Below, piece by piece: positions 11,701 to 25,082 of a stretch of 64,000 bases of DNA. The position numbers and the translations under genes were made by a program. The stretch lies in contig NC_092673.1 of NCBI RefSeq assembly GCF_964355755.1, positions 35,287,648 to 35,351,647 on the forward strand, given 5' to 3'. The stretch's first letter is position 1. The number at the start of each line of letters is the position of its first letter. This stretch comes from Antedon mediterranea. Its lineage: Eukaryota > Echinodermata > Crinoidea > Comatulida > Antedonidae. The notes below the pieces were generated by a model, which saw only the letters and a program-made list of their open reading frames with translations, did not search any database and was not told the origin of the DNA.

Positions 11701-14700
11701 CCAGAAGATGCAGAACAGTACATTGGTTATTTGATATCAATAGATCGACTGGATGAAGCTGCAGTTAGATTGGCTGGAGTAGTTAATGACGAGAAGTTTA
11801 TATCCAAGAAAGGAAAGTCCAATCATCAGGTACAGACACCCTATTGAACACCCTTAGATTTAAGCCTACCCTTTATTTTTGAATAAAATGTGTGTGCAGA
11901 TGTAGGCACTAGGGTATAAGCACCATTAATTTAAAGTCCGGCGTGCAAAAATATGTAATTGATGACAGCTCATAATATGCAACATTCAAGTTTAATGTTT
12001 CTTCTAAAACTATTTTTTTTATTTTGTATCAATATTACATTTCTGAACATTTATACTTTCAGCTATGGCATGATCTATGTGATCTAATATGTAAGAATCC
12101 TACAAAGGTCAAATCTTTGAAGGTTGACCCAATCATTCGCCAGGGAATCAAACGATTCACCGATGAACGAGGTCAACTCTGGTGTTCGCTTGCCGATTAT
12201 TACATTAGAAGTGGACACTTCGAAAAGGTAATTCAAAATTGATTTGGCTAAAGTACTTGAGCTGAAAAATAATTGCATATTAGTTCTCAAAATAGGCTGT
12301 CTAGAATTTAAGATATTTTTGGCCAGAGTTGGTTCAACCTTTCACTCTAGTACACAGGTTTCCTCATCCAGTTTTAAATATAAAATAATTAAATTAAAAT
12401 TTTAACTTGAACTCTTCCTCTTGAAATCTTTGCCAACCAATAGACCACTCTCAACATGGTATGCTGGAAAGGTACCAGTCCTCAATTGTATTATTTTGTG
12501 TTCTATCATTTTAAATTATTTGTTACTATTACTTTTATTTGTAGGCACGCGATATTTATGAAGAAGCTATTCTGACCGTCACAACTGTTCGTGATTTTAC
12601 ACAGGTATTTTCAACTTCTTAATTATTGTTACTGCTATTTGCATTATTATTTTTGCTTCAACATTTAACTGTGTGTTGTTGGTCTCCATGCAGGTGTTTG
12701 ATGCTTATGCACAATTTGAAGAAGGCATGATTAGTGCCAGGATGGAGACTACTTCTGATTTGGGACCAACAGAAGAAGGTAAATAGTATTATTATTATTA
12801 TTGTCATTATGAATATAACATTTGATAAACTTATGGTTAAATATGATTATTGTATTGCTATGTATTTTATCTTTGAAACTTTTTAAATTTTTCAATCTAG
12901 ATGATATTGACCTGGACTTAAGGCTAGAGCGATACGAGTACCTAATGGAAAGGCGCCCTCTACTGTTGAATAGTGTATTGTTGCGACAAAATCCGCATAA
13001 TGTTCATGAATGGCATAAGCGAGTTAAATTGTATGAAGGCAAGCCAAGAGAAGTGAGTGTTTGCATTTTAATTCAGTTTGTTGTATTAATGTACAATCTA
13101 CCAATCATACCATAAGGTATGATTTTCAATAAGTTTATGCACGAAAGGCTTTGAAATAATAGTTTAACACAAATGCTATTGAGATTGCACTTTAAATTGA
13201 GCTGTTTTTTTCTGTAAAACACTTGCAATGGCCATTGTTTACTATAGATGATGGTACCTAAGATTATTTAAATAAGATAAGATAAGATAACTTTTATTGA
13301 TCCTCAAAAAGGAAATTCATTGCTCGTCATAATAACAAGAAAACACAATAAAAACAAATATAGCATAAAACCATTCATATAAAAACATCTAAAAAAATAC
13401 AAGATAAAATTATCTTCTTGACTTTCTGTTGTACTGGATGATACCAAAATAATACCTAAAGACATAAAATACAAATAAAATGTTATCCTTTCAAACCTAG
13501 GTTATTAATACATTCACTGAGGCAGTACAGACTGTTCAGCCCAACCTAGCCACTGGTAAGCTACACACACTCTGGATTGAATTTGCAAAGTTCTATGAAA
13601 GTCACAATCAACTTGCTGAGGTACTGTAAAAGTGTATTGACCTATTCTTAGAATTTATTATTTGTTTTTGATACGAATTTCACATATTTAGTTTTAGTTC
13701 CTAGAAAAAGACATTTTGATTATTAGTTTACAAATCCAATGTAATGTATTGCCTTAATATAGTATTTAAAAAAATGATTTTCAATTATTAAAAACATAAA
13801 TATAAATATATAAGTTTTTCAAGGCTAGAAAATTATCATGATATAAATGATAGAATCAACAATTTAAATCCCTGACAAAGAATTCTACAAAGCATTGTGA
13901 ATATTACTTTTTAACTCAAGGTCATAGTTCAAATCCATTTTTCCTTCAGGAAAAAATCAAAATTCTAGTTATTTTAGCCCTTATCCATGCACTATTTATA
14001 TTTTAACTAGAATATTAAAACCCGAAGACTGGACATTCAATTTACTTTTCTTCTTTTTTATCAATCAGGCCCGGGTTATTTTTGAGAAGGGAACCAAGGT
14101 TGAGTATGTAAAGGTCGATGACCTGGCAGCCATCTGGTGTGAAAGAGCAGAGATGGAAATAAGACATGAGTAAGTTGTGTTGCTGTACACTTTTCAAAAA
14201 TCCTTAAAACTATAACATTTGCCCATATCACTTATTAGCAGAGTTTAAAGACTGGCAACATGACACTATATGACATGCTAAAATTCATGAAATAGTAAAT
14301 AAATAAACTTGATAAATCAAGTCAAGTCAAGTATCATTTATTATCATTTGTTTTAAGAAAAAACATAGAAATTCTGTTGGCGGAGCACAATATCCAACAG
14401 ACACAACACCAACTCAAAAACAAAAACATTACAAAAAAGTGTCTACATTATGTTTAAGGCTCTAATAGATCCTGGAAAGAATGCTGATTAATTGACTTTG
14501 TTATATAATAGGAATTACAAGGAGGCTTTGAAATTAATGCAGAGAGCAACAGCCCTGCCAGGCAGAAAAGCAGCCTATTATGATAAGGTATTTAATAATG
14601 TTAAAATATATATTTCACAGACATAAACTCTAAACTGTGTAGGGATATTCTTGAAAATAGTTAATTTATAAACTGAAAATGAGAAATAGCATTCCGAACC

Positions 14701-17700
14701 GAGATTTAAACCCGGGACCTTCTACTTGATAAGCAGATGTCCTAACCATTAGACCACTTAGACTTTTATAGTATAGTTTAAATTTGATTGGATAGTGACT
14801 CTTTAACGTCCTCTTCGTCATACGTTAGAAAATAGAATAACAAATTTAATCGACGTTAAAACTAAAAAAATAACTAATTTTTATTTGTTAGAGTGAACCA
14901 GTGCAGAATCGTCTATACAAAAGTTTAAAAGTCTGGTCTATGTATGCTGATTTGGAGGAATCCTTCGGAACATTTAAGGTAAAATTAAATAAAAAATAAA
15001 TTAGGTACATGATTTTGATTACTACTCCTATATAAAAGCCAATTTTTGTGACACATTCTTCATATTGAAAATACTCTCAGTTTGTATACAAATAAAATAA
15101 GCACTGAAAAAATGACAATGCTGTGTGTATCAGTGGTTGGATCTCATTGAGAGATACAAAATAAAATAAGCAAAAAGTTAAACCAAAAAGCCAGAAAGTA
15201 ATTACAGAGCTTTTCAATTTCTTGAAAAAAAAAATTGTATTGATTTTATTTATTTTTCTTAGTGTTTAATGTCATTGGGTATATTATTCCATATTTTGAA
15301 TCTGACCACAGGAAATGAATGATCTTGCAGAAATATTCAAACAATAGTTTTAAAGAGTCAGTCTCGAAAATATCTTTAAAAATTACGCTTATGATATTTA
15401 TCAAACTACAATTTCTTAATCCTGCAATTTCAAAATACTATTGCAACTTTTTTTTAAACATTGACAATGTTTTTTGTTATTGTACAGTCCACCAAGTCAG
15501 TTTACGATCGCATCATTGACCTTAGGATAGCAACCCCACAGATCATCATAAATTACGGCATGTTCCTGGAGGAGAATAACTACTTTGAGGAGGCTTTCAA
15601 AGGATATGAGAAGGGTATTGCTCTCTTCAAGTGGCCTAACGTTTATGACATATGGAATACTTACTTAACAAAGTTTATACAGAGATATGTAAGTGACTAG
15701 AGTAAGAACATAATACTACCCAGAAACATGTTCTGAACAAACATAGATCAAAATATTAAACTATTTTATGAAATGTTAAACAACATGCTTTAATTCAGTT
15801 GTTCTTTATTTTCCGCATACAACACATTATACATAATGTACATGGAGGATGCATATTTTAAGATTTGTGTTATGCAGAGCACATATCTTTAAGCTAATAT
15901 GGACCCTTAAAAAAATAAATATATATTGACAGTAAAAATATATCTAAAGATAAAATCAAAATTTACACCATTATGAATTTCCTATTAATGAATGAATTAA
16001 AACAAAAAAATAAATATTGTTGAAATAAATAATAATGAGAAAATATAGATATTAAAAATCTACAAAAATGAATGAAAACAATATAATTATTTCATTTTTA
16101 AATATTCAATACTATTTGATGTGGATTTTTACTTTTATTTTAGGAAGGAAAAAAATTGGAAAGAGCAAGGGATTTATTTGAACAGTGCCTAGAAGAATGT
16201 CCAGCAAAATATGCCAAATGTAATCACATGTTTGTTTAATTAATATGTTATTTGTTTAATTAATTTGTTACAAGGCAGTGAACCATACATGATGCCTTGT
16301 CGTTTTTATCACTTAAAAATATATAAAATATACCTATACCTGAGGGGTTATCCAATATGTTTATAATAAATTATTAAGTAATGTTATTCCATCCACCTTA
16401 CCCATTTGTTTCTTGCTGTAGCATTGTACTTACTGTATGCAAAATTAGAGGAAAATTATGGGTTGGCTAGGCATGCTATGGCAGTATATGAGAGAGCCAC
16501 CAAGGCAGTGTTACCAACAGAACAGTATGAGGTAAGCATGAACTTAAACCTTTAATGTAGAAACTACTTTAACTTAGCTAGACCTTCCAAACTGGGACGT
16601 ACTAAAGAGCTTTGTTTGCACTGTCAAACTATTTTGACAAAAAAGGTTGCCCAAATATGGTAGTGATATGCCCAAATATGGTAGTGATATGCCCAAATAT
16701 GGTAGTGATATGCCCAAATATGGTAGTGATATGCCCAAATATGGTAGTGATATGCCCAAATATGGTAGTGATATGCCCAAATATGATAGTGATATGCACA
16801 AATATGGTAGTGATATGCACAAATATGGTAATGATATGCACAAATATGGTAATAATATGCACAAATGGTAGTGATATGACATCATCATTTGTTTTCGCAT
16901 TAAGTTTGATAGTGTAAACAGAGCTTTTGGAAAAGAGGCCTACACACACTAGCTATGTAACAATAAGTGGTTGTATGTACCAGAATTTGTGAAAATTTGT
17001 ACTTTTGGGAATTTTGTGAGCTTTTTGATGATTTTAATATACTTTCTTGATTTTAGATGTTCAACATTTACATCAAAAGAGCAGCCGAGATCTATGGTGT
17101 AACGCATACAAGAACTACGTACGAGACGGCCATAGAAGTACTAGGGGATGAGCAAGCCAGAGAGATGTGCATACGCTATGCAGATTTGGAACGCAAACTA
17201 GGCGAGATTGATAGAGCACGAGCAGTCTATGCACATTGCTCTCAGATGTGTGATCCAAGGGTGAGTATAATTGTGGCATGATCCATATAATGCTATTTCC
17301 TATCCTTTCAATTGCTGTCATTTCATTCTGTGCATTTAAAGACACTCTATATCTCAAATAACTTTCTATCAATTAAGGTGTTTAATAAAACACAATATTA
17401 TTTATATTAATTAATAATATCCAGTTCAAGGAGTCATCCACTGTTCTAAAAATATCTATACTTAGTCCAGGGTGAACCTGAACTTGTATTCTTCTATACA
17501 ATCCTGTTGTTTTTTTTTTTATTTCTTTCTATTTGGAAGCTAAGCTGTCAGTACGTATGCCCTGGTCTACCTCATTTTGCTTACAAATATAGACTGATAA
17601 ACTACATTATTCTTCAGACTACCGCATCATTTTGGCAAACTTGGAAAGAATTTGAAATCAAGCACGGTAACGAGGACACTGTGAGGGAGATGTTGCGTAT

Positions 17701-19142
17701 CAAGCGTAGTGTACAAGCCACATACAACACGCAGGTCAACTTCATGTCAGCGCAGATGCTGTCTGCATCTAGTCAACTCACACCAGGCACAGGTAAACAC
17801 TGCCTGCATCTTGCTAGAAACCCTTTGTGCATCAACTTATATCATATAGGAAACCTTAAGTCTACACTGTTTAATGAATAATTAACTTGAAAATTATTAC
17901 TGTATATATTATAGTCTCAGAGGGCCTAGGTATATATAACATTTGGCAAAAGTTACAACATGGGTTTATAAAGTACACAAATTGCATTAACAATTTATAT
18001 TTGAGCATGGGAATACACGTAGGTATGGGATTATATTTGGGTCATATATGGTAATTTGGACTGTCAAAGAAGTTACATAATTAAAAAATATTACAGTATG
18101 TATAGGAAAATTGTATACAGCCAGGCTGGCATTAGTACTGTAAGTTTAAGTATACGATTATGGATGGGAAAAAATGGTCTATATCGAGGATAAAAAGTTC
18201 TTTGTACAACCAAAATAAAATGAAAACAAAGTTTGCAGAAACTGAAGGATCAGCCACTTAGCTTTCCTGTTTAACTAAGACTACTGTTGTTATGTTTTAG
18301 TGTCTGACCTAGGCTCAGGTGGTATGGATGATATGAAGATCTTGGAGCAAAGAGCACAAGCATTGGCTGCTGAAGCAGAGGCTGATAAACCAAAGACCAA
18401 AAAGGATATCCTATTTGTCAGGTATAATTCCCTTTATATTCACTTTCTAAATGTTTGAATACTTTCTTATAAGGCAGGGATATGATAAATATCAAATAAG
18501 ATTATGAATGGGTCAATAAAGCTTTTGTAACTGAAGGCTTATATTACAATTAGACAATATGTACAAGTTCCTGATATTAACTGCACAAATCCAGTTTGAA
18601 TATAGACATGTGTAGTGTTGCCCAACTACATACAAGCTATGCACATCTACACAAATTTAACAAGTAGCAACTAATATACTTACTTTGGTTGGTTTGTACA
18701 CCTCTCCTGCATGTCCTCACTTTTATATGACAGCTGCTTAACTGTAACCTTCGCAGTTTCTGTTTTATTATCTGTTACACCTGTTATTCAAAGCAGCTAA
18801 TTTACATTTAAATATTACCATTGTTTGTTCCAACCAGAAAGTTAGAAAGTATTCTGGAATTTTAATAAATTGGAAACAAATTCTTCAATATTACCAATTC
18901 ATATCTTGAAATTATTGTAACTGAAGAGGTAACTATATTCCTATCATTTTTTGTTCTTTAGGAGTGACAACAAGGCCACCAACGAAGAGCTGGAGGAGGC
19001 AGTCAGGACTGCCAATCCTGAAGAGATTGCCATTGATAGTGACGATGATGACGAGAGCGAAGCTGATGTAGACGAGGTCAATATTGAGAAACAATCTGTC
19101 CCATCTGAAGTTTTTGGCGGAATTAAAACTACACAAGAATAA
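8709..19142 (+). CDS. XAB2: XAB2 / SYF1, pre-mRNA splicing and transcription-coupled repair factor
   Basis: Twenty exons join in phase to give 851 aa (human XAB2 is 855): 8709-8744, 10277-10425, 10881-11004, 11265-11462, 11695-11829, 12063-12227, 12545-12604, 12694-12778, 12901-13052, 13501-13620, 14069-14169, 14512-14587, 14892-14978, 15488-15688, 16144-16219, 16422-16531, 17057-17260, 17618-17792, 18301-18421, 18962-19142. All introns are GT..AG. Recognition is from near-identical blocks such as [56 protein letters not shown] and [19 protein letters not shown]. The protein is an array of HAT (half-a-TPR) helical repeats with an acidic C-terminus ([15 protein letters not shown]). In the known family it is a nuclear scaffold of the PRP19/Cdc5L-associated spliceosome that also binds XPA, CSA/CSB and stalled RNA polymerase II. 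The start is the only ATG that splices in frame to the conserved acidic N-terminus. Introns 1, 4, 10, 11 and 16 carry mobile elements. Confidence 0.97.
9205..9952. mobile_element. Long-TIR DNA element in XAB2 intron 1, 9-bp TSD
   Basis: The ends are long inverted repeats: CGCCGTGGCTAAAGATACGG on the left and the reverse complement of CGCTGTGGCTAAAGATACGG on the right, alignable for about 150 bp. More inverted homology follows inside (GCCAGGCTG...GCGCTGATGA at 9564 against its complement at 9752). Both sides are flanked by ATTTATTAT (9196-9204 and 9953-9961). Long TIRs plus a 9-bp target duplication are typical of Mutator-like elements. With 748 bp and no ORF it would be non-autonomous. Confidence 0.8.
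11491..11592. mobile_element. MITE-like element, family A, copy 2
   Basis: Short family-A copy in XAB2 intron 4 with ends TCTGTCTACACTATCAAAC and TTTAATAGTGTAAACAGAGC and the interior ATGATGTCATATCACTACC. About 100 bp, so internally deleted relative to the 145-155-bp copies. Confidence 0.75.
13270..13500 (-). mobile_element. LINE 3'-end fragment with (TTATC)n-type tail
   Basis: Read on the minus strand the segment ends in GGATCAATAAAAGTTATC followed by repeated TTATC units, preceded by GAATTTCCTTTTTGAGG. This microsatellite-tailed 3' end is a familiar signature of CR1/L2-group non-LTR retrotransposons and SINEs that borrow their tails. No coding part remains. It lies in XAB2 intron 9, just before exon 10. 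Confidence 0.55.
14322..14490 (-). mobile_element. 5'-truncated LINE copy (same family as 58445-59195)
   Basis: The reverse complement matches the 3' end of the LINE in NUBPL intron 3: shared TCTATTAGAGCCTTAAACAT, TTTTTGTAATGTTTTTG, GTTGGATATTGTGCTCCGCC, AACAGAATTTCTATGTTTTTTC and AATGATACTTGA, ending in CTTGA repeats. Only the last few codons and the 3' UTR are present. It sits in XAB2 intron 11 in antisense orientation. Confidence 0.8.
14686..14758 (-). pseudogene. tRNA-like pseudogene or SINE head
   Basis: On the minus strand a tRNA-like sequence can be folded: D-arm region TGGTCTAATGGTTAGGA, anticodon stem TCTGC/GTAGA around loop TTATCAA (anticodon position ATC), and T stem CCGGG/CTCGG around TTTAAAT. 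The acceptor stem pairs poorly and the B box has TTTAAA instead of TTCAAA. I read it as a decayed tRNA or the head of a tRNA-derived SINE in XAB2 intron 12. Confidence 0.55.
16603..16927. mobile_element. Family A MITE copy 3 with internal 21-bp satellite
   Basis: The outer ends match family A (AAGAGCTTTG..CTGTCAAAC and GTTTGATAGTGTAAACAGAGC). The interior module that occurs once or twice in other copies is expanded here into about 11 tandem 21-bp units (GATATGCCCAAATATGGTAGT), the last four with GCACAAAT instead of GCCCAAAT. It lies in XAB2 intron 16. Long open frames on both strands across the array are by-products of the 21-bp period. Confidence 0.85.
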
Positions 19143-19240
19143 TTGACAGACACACCCAAGCAAAAACGATTAATTTCCAAACATAATTTTACTTTTTTAT
19201 GTATAAAATGGTATATTATGTGTTGAAATAGTAACAACAA

Positions 19241-19246
19241 AATAAA
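19241..19246 (+). other. Candidate XAB2 polyadenylation signal
   Basis: AATAAA about 100 bp after the XAB2 stop codon, in a position expected for a short 3' UTR. Confidence 0.5.
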
Positions 19247-19907
19247 AAATACATTATAAACTATAATTTAGGTTATATACAAAGTTAATAATGTGAGCAA
19301 GATGTTTTGATGGGGTTTGGCGCGATAATAAAATGCATTTTTCAGAAATTATAATATTGAGTCTTTTGAATACAGTATAACTTTAAATATAAGGCACATA
19401 CTTAGACATTAAACAAGTTTCCTTTCATAAATCTTTAAATTGAATGCATGCAGGATTATGTTCATTGTTAATCAAACTGAAGACATATTTGGAAACTGTA
19501 ATGTAAATATGCACCAGCAACCAATAACACATTATTTGTCCAGCATCAGACAAATGTGGTATTATTTGTCCAGTATCAGACAAATATGTTTTAAAGTATC
19601 TAATACTGGCATGTGCTACAACAATAATGCTAAAGCATTTTAATGATGACAGGCTGGATTTAGAGGGCGACGCATGACACAATGCGCTCCCTTTTATACA
19701 CAATGCTGGATCTGCTCCTGGATGGATCATTCATATTTGGATTCTCATAAAGTATGGAATGTTGCTTACAACTCATTAAAGCTATACTCACCATCTTACT
19801 ATCAACGAACTTTATAATAAATTAAACTTTTACATTAAATATAGTTTTACATAATAGAAAACGATCACTTGATAACTGATCATGATGTCACTTGACTACT
19901 GATGATG
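19247..19907. other. Tail-to-tail intergenic region
   Basis: Lies between the ends of XAB2 and the GATA-like gene and must hold both 3' ends. Two adjacent copies of a small hairpin-forming motif (ATTTGTCCAG.ATCAGACAAAT) sit at about 19533-19590. No gene is supported; open frames at 19425-19730 face each other on both strands. Confidence 0.45.
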
Positions 19908-22900
19908 TCATGAAGATGAAGGTATTGTTGGCATGGTGATGGATACTGGTATAGACTGTAATATAATGTTCTCACTGTTTTCACTAAATATCTGCAATGC
20001 ATCTGACGACAGTAGAGATTCAACTGTACCACTATGATCTGTGCTTGAGTGTGAACCATTATTGTTTGTGTTTGGTACTAATATTGCTATCTCGTGATTG
20101 GACGATTCTCCTACAAGTTGATGAACTCTGTGACCTTTGGACTGATTGACAGGAAGTCTGCTCAGATGCTCAACATTACCTTCTTGCGTCATCACATCTG
20201 ATAGGTTTAACTGGTCTTGTGATGTATCTGACGAACTTTGATCAGATAAGCTGGAGTCAGCATTTAATTCCGAATTTAAGCTGCTAAAGTTTTGTGCTAG
20301 AGACACTAATATCTGTTGGTTGGCTGGTGATAGTGTTGTATGCTGCAATTGTGGTTGTTGGTTATGCATGCCTAGCAGCTGCTGTGAATGTACAGGTGTA
20401 TTTCCAAGTAGCAAATTTTGCAGCACAGACACATGTGATGCTTGAAATACCAGCGCCGGTTGAGACTGGTTTGAACTGGTTGAACTGCTTTGTTGTGCAG
20501 CTGCATTTGTTGAATTCAAAGCAACAGCTACATTGTAACTTGGTGGAGGATGTGTTGCATTGAGAACAGCTGCATTTTGTATAGCCTGAGCCGCTGCCTG
20601 CCCTGTCGCTTGATTGGTGAGTAGTTGCTGCTGCAACTGCTGCCCGAAAAATTGCCCCTGCATTTCCGAGAAAAGCTGAGCAATTTTGCTGCATTCAAAT
20701 GTTTGAGAATCAGTGTGGTTAGCTTGAGCCAACTGGGCTAGTCTTTGTTGTTCTTTCTGCCTCTGCTCTGCAAGTTTCTGCTGTTGTAGCTGCTGTTCTA
20801 TCAATTGCTCTTGCTGTTTCTTTCGCTGTTGTTCAGCTAGTTTATGCTTTTTTAGCTGCTCTTCCACCAAACGCTGTTGCTGTTCTATTCTCTGTCGTTT
20901 CTCTTCTAAATGCGACTGCATCTTCTCCAGATTTGATTGATGTTGCTTCAACTCTTCCTATACATTAAAAATTATATTATCTATGTTAATAAAGGCTTCA
21001 CATAAACTGCACACATTATTAAATTTATTATTATTTAATTTTGTTAAAATATGTGGTGTCATGTCCTCTCTAAAGACTTTCTGAAAATTGGGAGCTTTTG
21101 ACTTTACTACAATTCTTAATAAAGATGTTTTATACTGTGGTTATTTGAGAGTATATGACTTTAATATATTTTGGTCAATTGAAATACTGGGAAGGGGGTA
21201 AATTTATTTTATTATGGTACTAAAATATGTTTGTGTAAGTGTTAAAAGGTTATTTTTTATCCTATTAGTAGTAGAATGTTACCAAATATTTAAAAATGAA
21301 ATTTACCGGTGACATCTCTTTGGTGTTGGGTAGTGTTTCAGTTGTGTTCAGCCCACCATCTGTAGGAGTGGCCTTACTGCTACTACCACCAGTATTATTA
21401 CTACTAGTAACAGCAGTAGTACTAGGCTCTGAGGAAGTTCTTGTTGATAGCTTTGGTTGCTTATGGTATGGGTTCTTCTCCCAGTATTTCTTCAATCCAT
21501 GTGGTGGGGGTTCACGATTACCTCCCGTTACTTGCATTTGTTGTTTGACTCTACCAATTGTCCTCGCACTGCTTCCAGTAACCATAGCGATGAAGTTGAA
21601 GCAGTTAGTTCTTCCACCTGAAAACAAATCATGGCATTGAACAATTACAATTACAGTAGAACTTGTATTAGGGAAACTTTTGGAACCCTCAATAAGGATG
21701 TCCCTCTAAATAGGGTTTGTTAAAACATATACATATTGCAGCTTTTCGTTTCATGGGAAAATGTTCTTAATACAGGTATCCCATGGAATCCTATTGGATT
21801 GATTGTAATAGAGATGGAGAAGCAATCAACTCTTGGAAACAGCAAATACATTAGGATCTCTGTTGGCAGTTTGTGTGGGTCAACAAAGTTGACAAAGATC
21901 TATATAAGGTAATTACTTATTACCTGATGGAATGAGCATTTCAGCCAATACTTTCCTGGCTTCAGTCTGACTTGAGGTTGCTCTTTCTCTCCAATTTTTC
22001 ACCAGAACTCCATAAGTCTTGGCAAGCTGAAAAATATATATAAAATATCAATTTTTTTTTTGGAAACACACAAAAAAAGTTTAATAGTACTATACTATAT
22101 TCACACCTTCATTTAAAAGGAGCGCGATCGTGCTGGCGCTCCTCCACGCTCCTAAAAAAAATATAAAATAGCTCTCCTTAATTCTTCCAGACAACAACAA
22201 AAACTGTGTTTTTCGTTAAAATTATATGTTAAATTAACTGCATGAATAGAAATTTCCCACAATGTCGAATATAATAAGAATTTTTCAACAATGAAAGAGG
22301 CACCGGCAAAAAAATGTTACAAAATCAAGTTCCTTGAAAATTTAAGGGGGGGAGCTATTCAGTGCTCTCTTCTTATTTCTTTAGATAAAGGTCTGTATAT
22401 TTTGATTTTGCTTGAACAACAAATACATCTAAAAATGTATGTTGCAATGCGTTAGTTAGTTTGCACGTTGAATTTATTTCATCACATGTTTATCATACTT
22501 ACAAGTATACATTGATCATCGCAGCATTTTTCATTCTGCAACTCTTCAATCGTCTTTAGTAGACCACGCGCCGACTTTCCACGTACACGTTGCACCCTCC
22601 AAGGTCGGGCTTCAGTCTTGAGACCACGATGTAAAAAGTTGTTTGAATATAGCAGCACTTTCTTAACGGCTACTTCACATATTTTCAACTCTCGTAAATA
22701 CTGTCTCTTCTTCAGAACAAATTCTTCATATTCTTTGGATTTCTTGTGTCCATTACCAAGACCTATTTTTCTACTCACAAAAAAATTATTAAATATTATT
22801 AATATTTTTGTAAGTGAAAAAAATTGCATATGGAAGAATAATCATATTAGTGAAGTTAGATTAGAATTCTCTCTGAAATGTTGAGATTCTTTCAAATTTT

Positions 22901-25082
22901 GGAATTACATGGTGAAACACAAACATAGCTTTACTAATATATTATTTAGTGTTTATTTATTATTTAGTGTTTATTTACCTGGAAATCAAAAATATAAATA
23001 TATAAAAAGGTCCAAATATCTTACTTTCTTCCTTTACAATCAACAGACTCTTCATCATAGCATTTCTTTAGCCTTAAAACTTTAGCTTTTTTAAATAAAT
23101 CAAGTAAAGTGTTGGCGCGTGCTTCCCATCCTTCAGTACCATCTACAAGAAACATAGCAAATAAACAACCGTGTTTAAATTGTTAAAATCAAAAGCAAAA
23201 CTATATAAAAACAATGATATTCAATGTTCTATATACAAAAACACAAATTCTTTACTGTACTGTAACAAACATAGGGAATATATACAGTAGCTTGGGGAAA
23301 TGTCAAAATTTAATTCCATGATAATGATGAATTAAATTAACTATAATAACTTGTTTTTCGGACATGCATGAATGATTTTTTTGGGGTGGGTGGAAGAGAT
23401 GGAATAATATGGTTCGTAATTACTGAGCAAGGGGATGGCTTGCTTTATATACATGTATATGTGTGAGCCAATTAAGAGCTGTTTCAGAGCATAGATTTCA
23501 TTTGTTGAAATATAATAAAATACTAGTGAGTCAAACGGCTAATCTCCTGTTGATTTTTATCATTTAAAATTATGCCTTGTGTGTAACACTGAAGCTAATA
23601 AATAATTGTTTTTCTCACCCTAAGAGTACAGTAGCATATTCCGAGCAATACAATTTAGTACAGGTTAGAAACTAATGTAATCTTACCATCACCATAAATA
23701 TACTTTTGAAGACAACCACATGGTCTTGATTTGAATATATTACAGGTGAACCTTGCAGCTAAATATGAAAAATAAAATAGACAAATTGAATTTTAAGATA
23801 ATACAATGTTTTGAAATAAATGTTTAGTATAAAATAAGATGTGTACAAGAAATAAATAATGAGGCTTGTTATTTTACAAATGGTACTTCACACTATAATA
23901 TTTTGTTATTTACACGTTTCTACAAATTAATAAAAATATTAATTTTCAAAAGTGCTGTTCCTACCTTCGGGATCATTCAATCTTGTTGCCATCGACTGCG
24001 CAAACTTCTCGCAATCCTCTGCAAATTTTTTGCGATCAGCTTCTGTGGCGACTGGAGGTTTAATTCGCACCGACTTCTGTTGTCGGTTAAAAAGCAAACC
24101 TAAAAACAAAATAATATTACAGTAATACACTCATTTATTTTGCTACTCACAATAAACTGCATGTATTCACATTTACAGTGTTCTAATATACTTACCACAT
24201 GCATTGCATAGTATCAGTTTTTTGCCTGTTTCTGGGTCAACTTTGTAGCGAGGGGCCGGCGCCCTCTTTGGATCTTTCTTTGAGATGCTTCGTTTTGGAT
24301 TGACAATATAAGGAGACTTACAATTATCGCAACAAAATGGTTTTGCTGAAAAAGAAATTTTCAATTAATTATTGTGCATGAATATAGTTTATAGTTATGT
24401 TAATATAGCCCTCAGTTCAAATCAAACCTACAACCTTTCAGTGCACCAACCAGGTCCAGGTCCATAATATAAACTCAAAGCCTACCAGAATAAACTCAAA
24501 GCCTACCAGATTTTTCGGCTCCAGATGACTTTGGTCCCCTCTTCTTAGCTTTCACTATTTCTTGTTGGATGTCTGGTGACACTGCTCTCTGCTTGCGAAC
24601 TCTTCCACCTCTGCGTAATCCGGGTGTTGATGATGGCGCACAAGTTAACATAGTAGTTGCCTGTTCAACAACCGAAGCAGGTTCACTTATTATTCCTGCA
24701 AATTTTGAATACAATAAAACTTACAAAATAATCAGCTCAATTCAACACATTTAAATGTAATGTTATATAGGCCTAGATTTTTTTTAACTAACCATATACA
24801 ATATTATCATATACTATTTTAATATAAATTAATGTTTAAACCAGTCACCCATTACACATGACTACCTGTCATAAACCTTAGGCTTAAAATATCATAATAA
24901 GGCCACGCACACGAAACGACTTTGTTCCGGTGGAGTAATTCGTCTTGCCTAATTTTTGGAAGATCAGCCTTGGCCCTAGCCTAGCTATAGTAACTATTTT
25001 CCTCAATATAAAAGCAAACATTTAAATGTAAATCATCCGTAAGGTTACCTGAAATATCATACATATCGCTGTTACTTTCCAT
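19908..25082 (-). CDS. GATA-like zinc-finger, coiled-coil and Gln-rich protein of unknown function
   Basis: Ten exons on the minus strand join in phase to 809 aa: 25049-25082, 24507-24695, 24196-24345, 23965-24099, 23687-23758, 23025-23142, 22503-22770, 21924-22026, 21307-21617, 19908-20957. I do not recognise a named family. Residues 80-124 form a zinc-finger-like C-x2-C...C-N-A-C-G motif resembling a GATA finger but with a 37-residue loop instead of about 17. A basic stretch precedes it (LRRGGRVRKQR, KAKKRGPKSS) and looks like a nuclear signal. A second cysteine cluster lies near residues 174-184 (C...PCGC). Lys/Arg-rich segments follow. Residues 461-809 begin with a charged, Gln-rich coiled coil (EEQLKKHKLAEQQRKKQQEQ) and continue into a Gln/Ser/Asn-rich tail. 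A nuclear DNA- or chromatin-associated role is an inference from composition. The start gives MESNSDMYDIS and faces the J1-crystallin-like gene across a shared promoter. A 20-bp sequence with its exon 2 donor site is duplicated. Confidence 0.85.

Noticed and set aside
14686-14758. Functional tRNA with ATC anticodon
   Set aside because: Acceptor stem has mismatches and the T loop is TTTAAAT; more likely a SINE head or pseudogene.
16574-16949. Several 70-108-aa open frames, including one with a repeated seven-residue unit
   Set aside because: By-product of a 21-bp satellite (multiple of 3) inside a MITE; open in many frames on both strands.
22118-22155. GC-rich hairpin AGGAGCGC..GCGCTCCT in an intron of the GATA-like gene
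   Set aside because: Single short palindrome with no precursor-like extension; not enough to call a microRNA or element.
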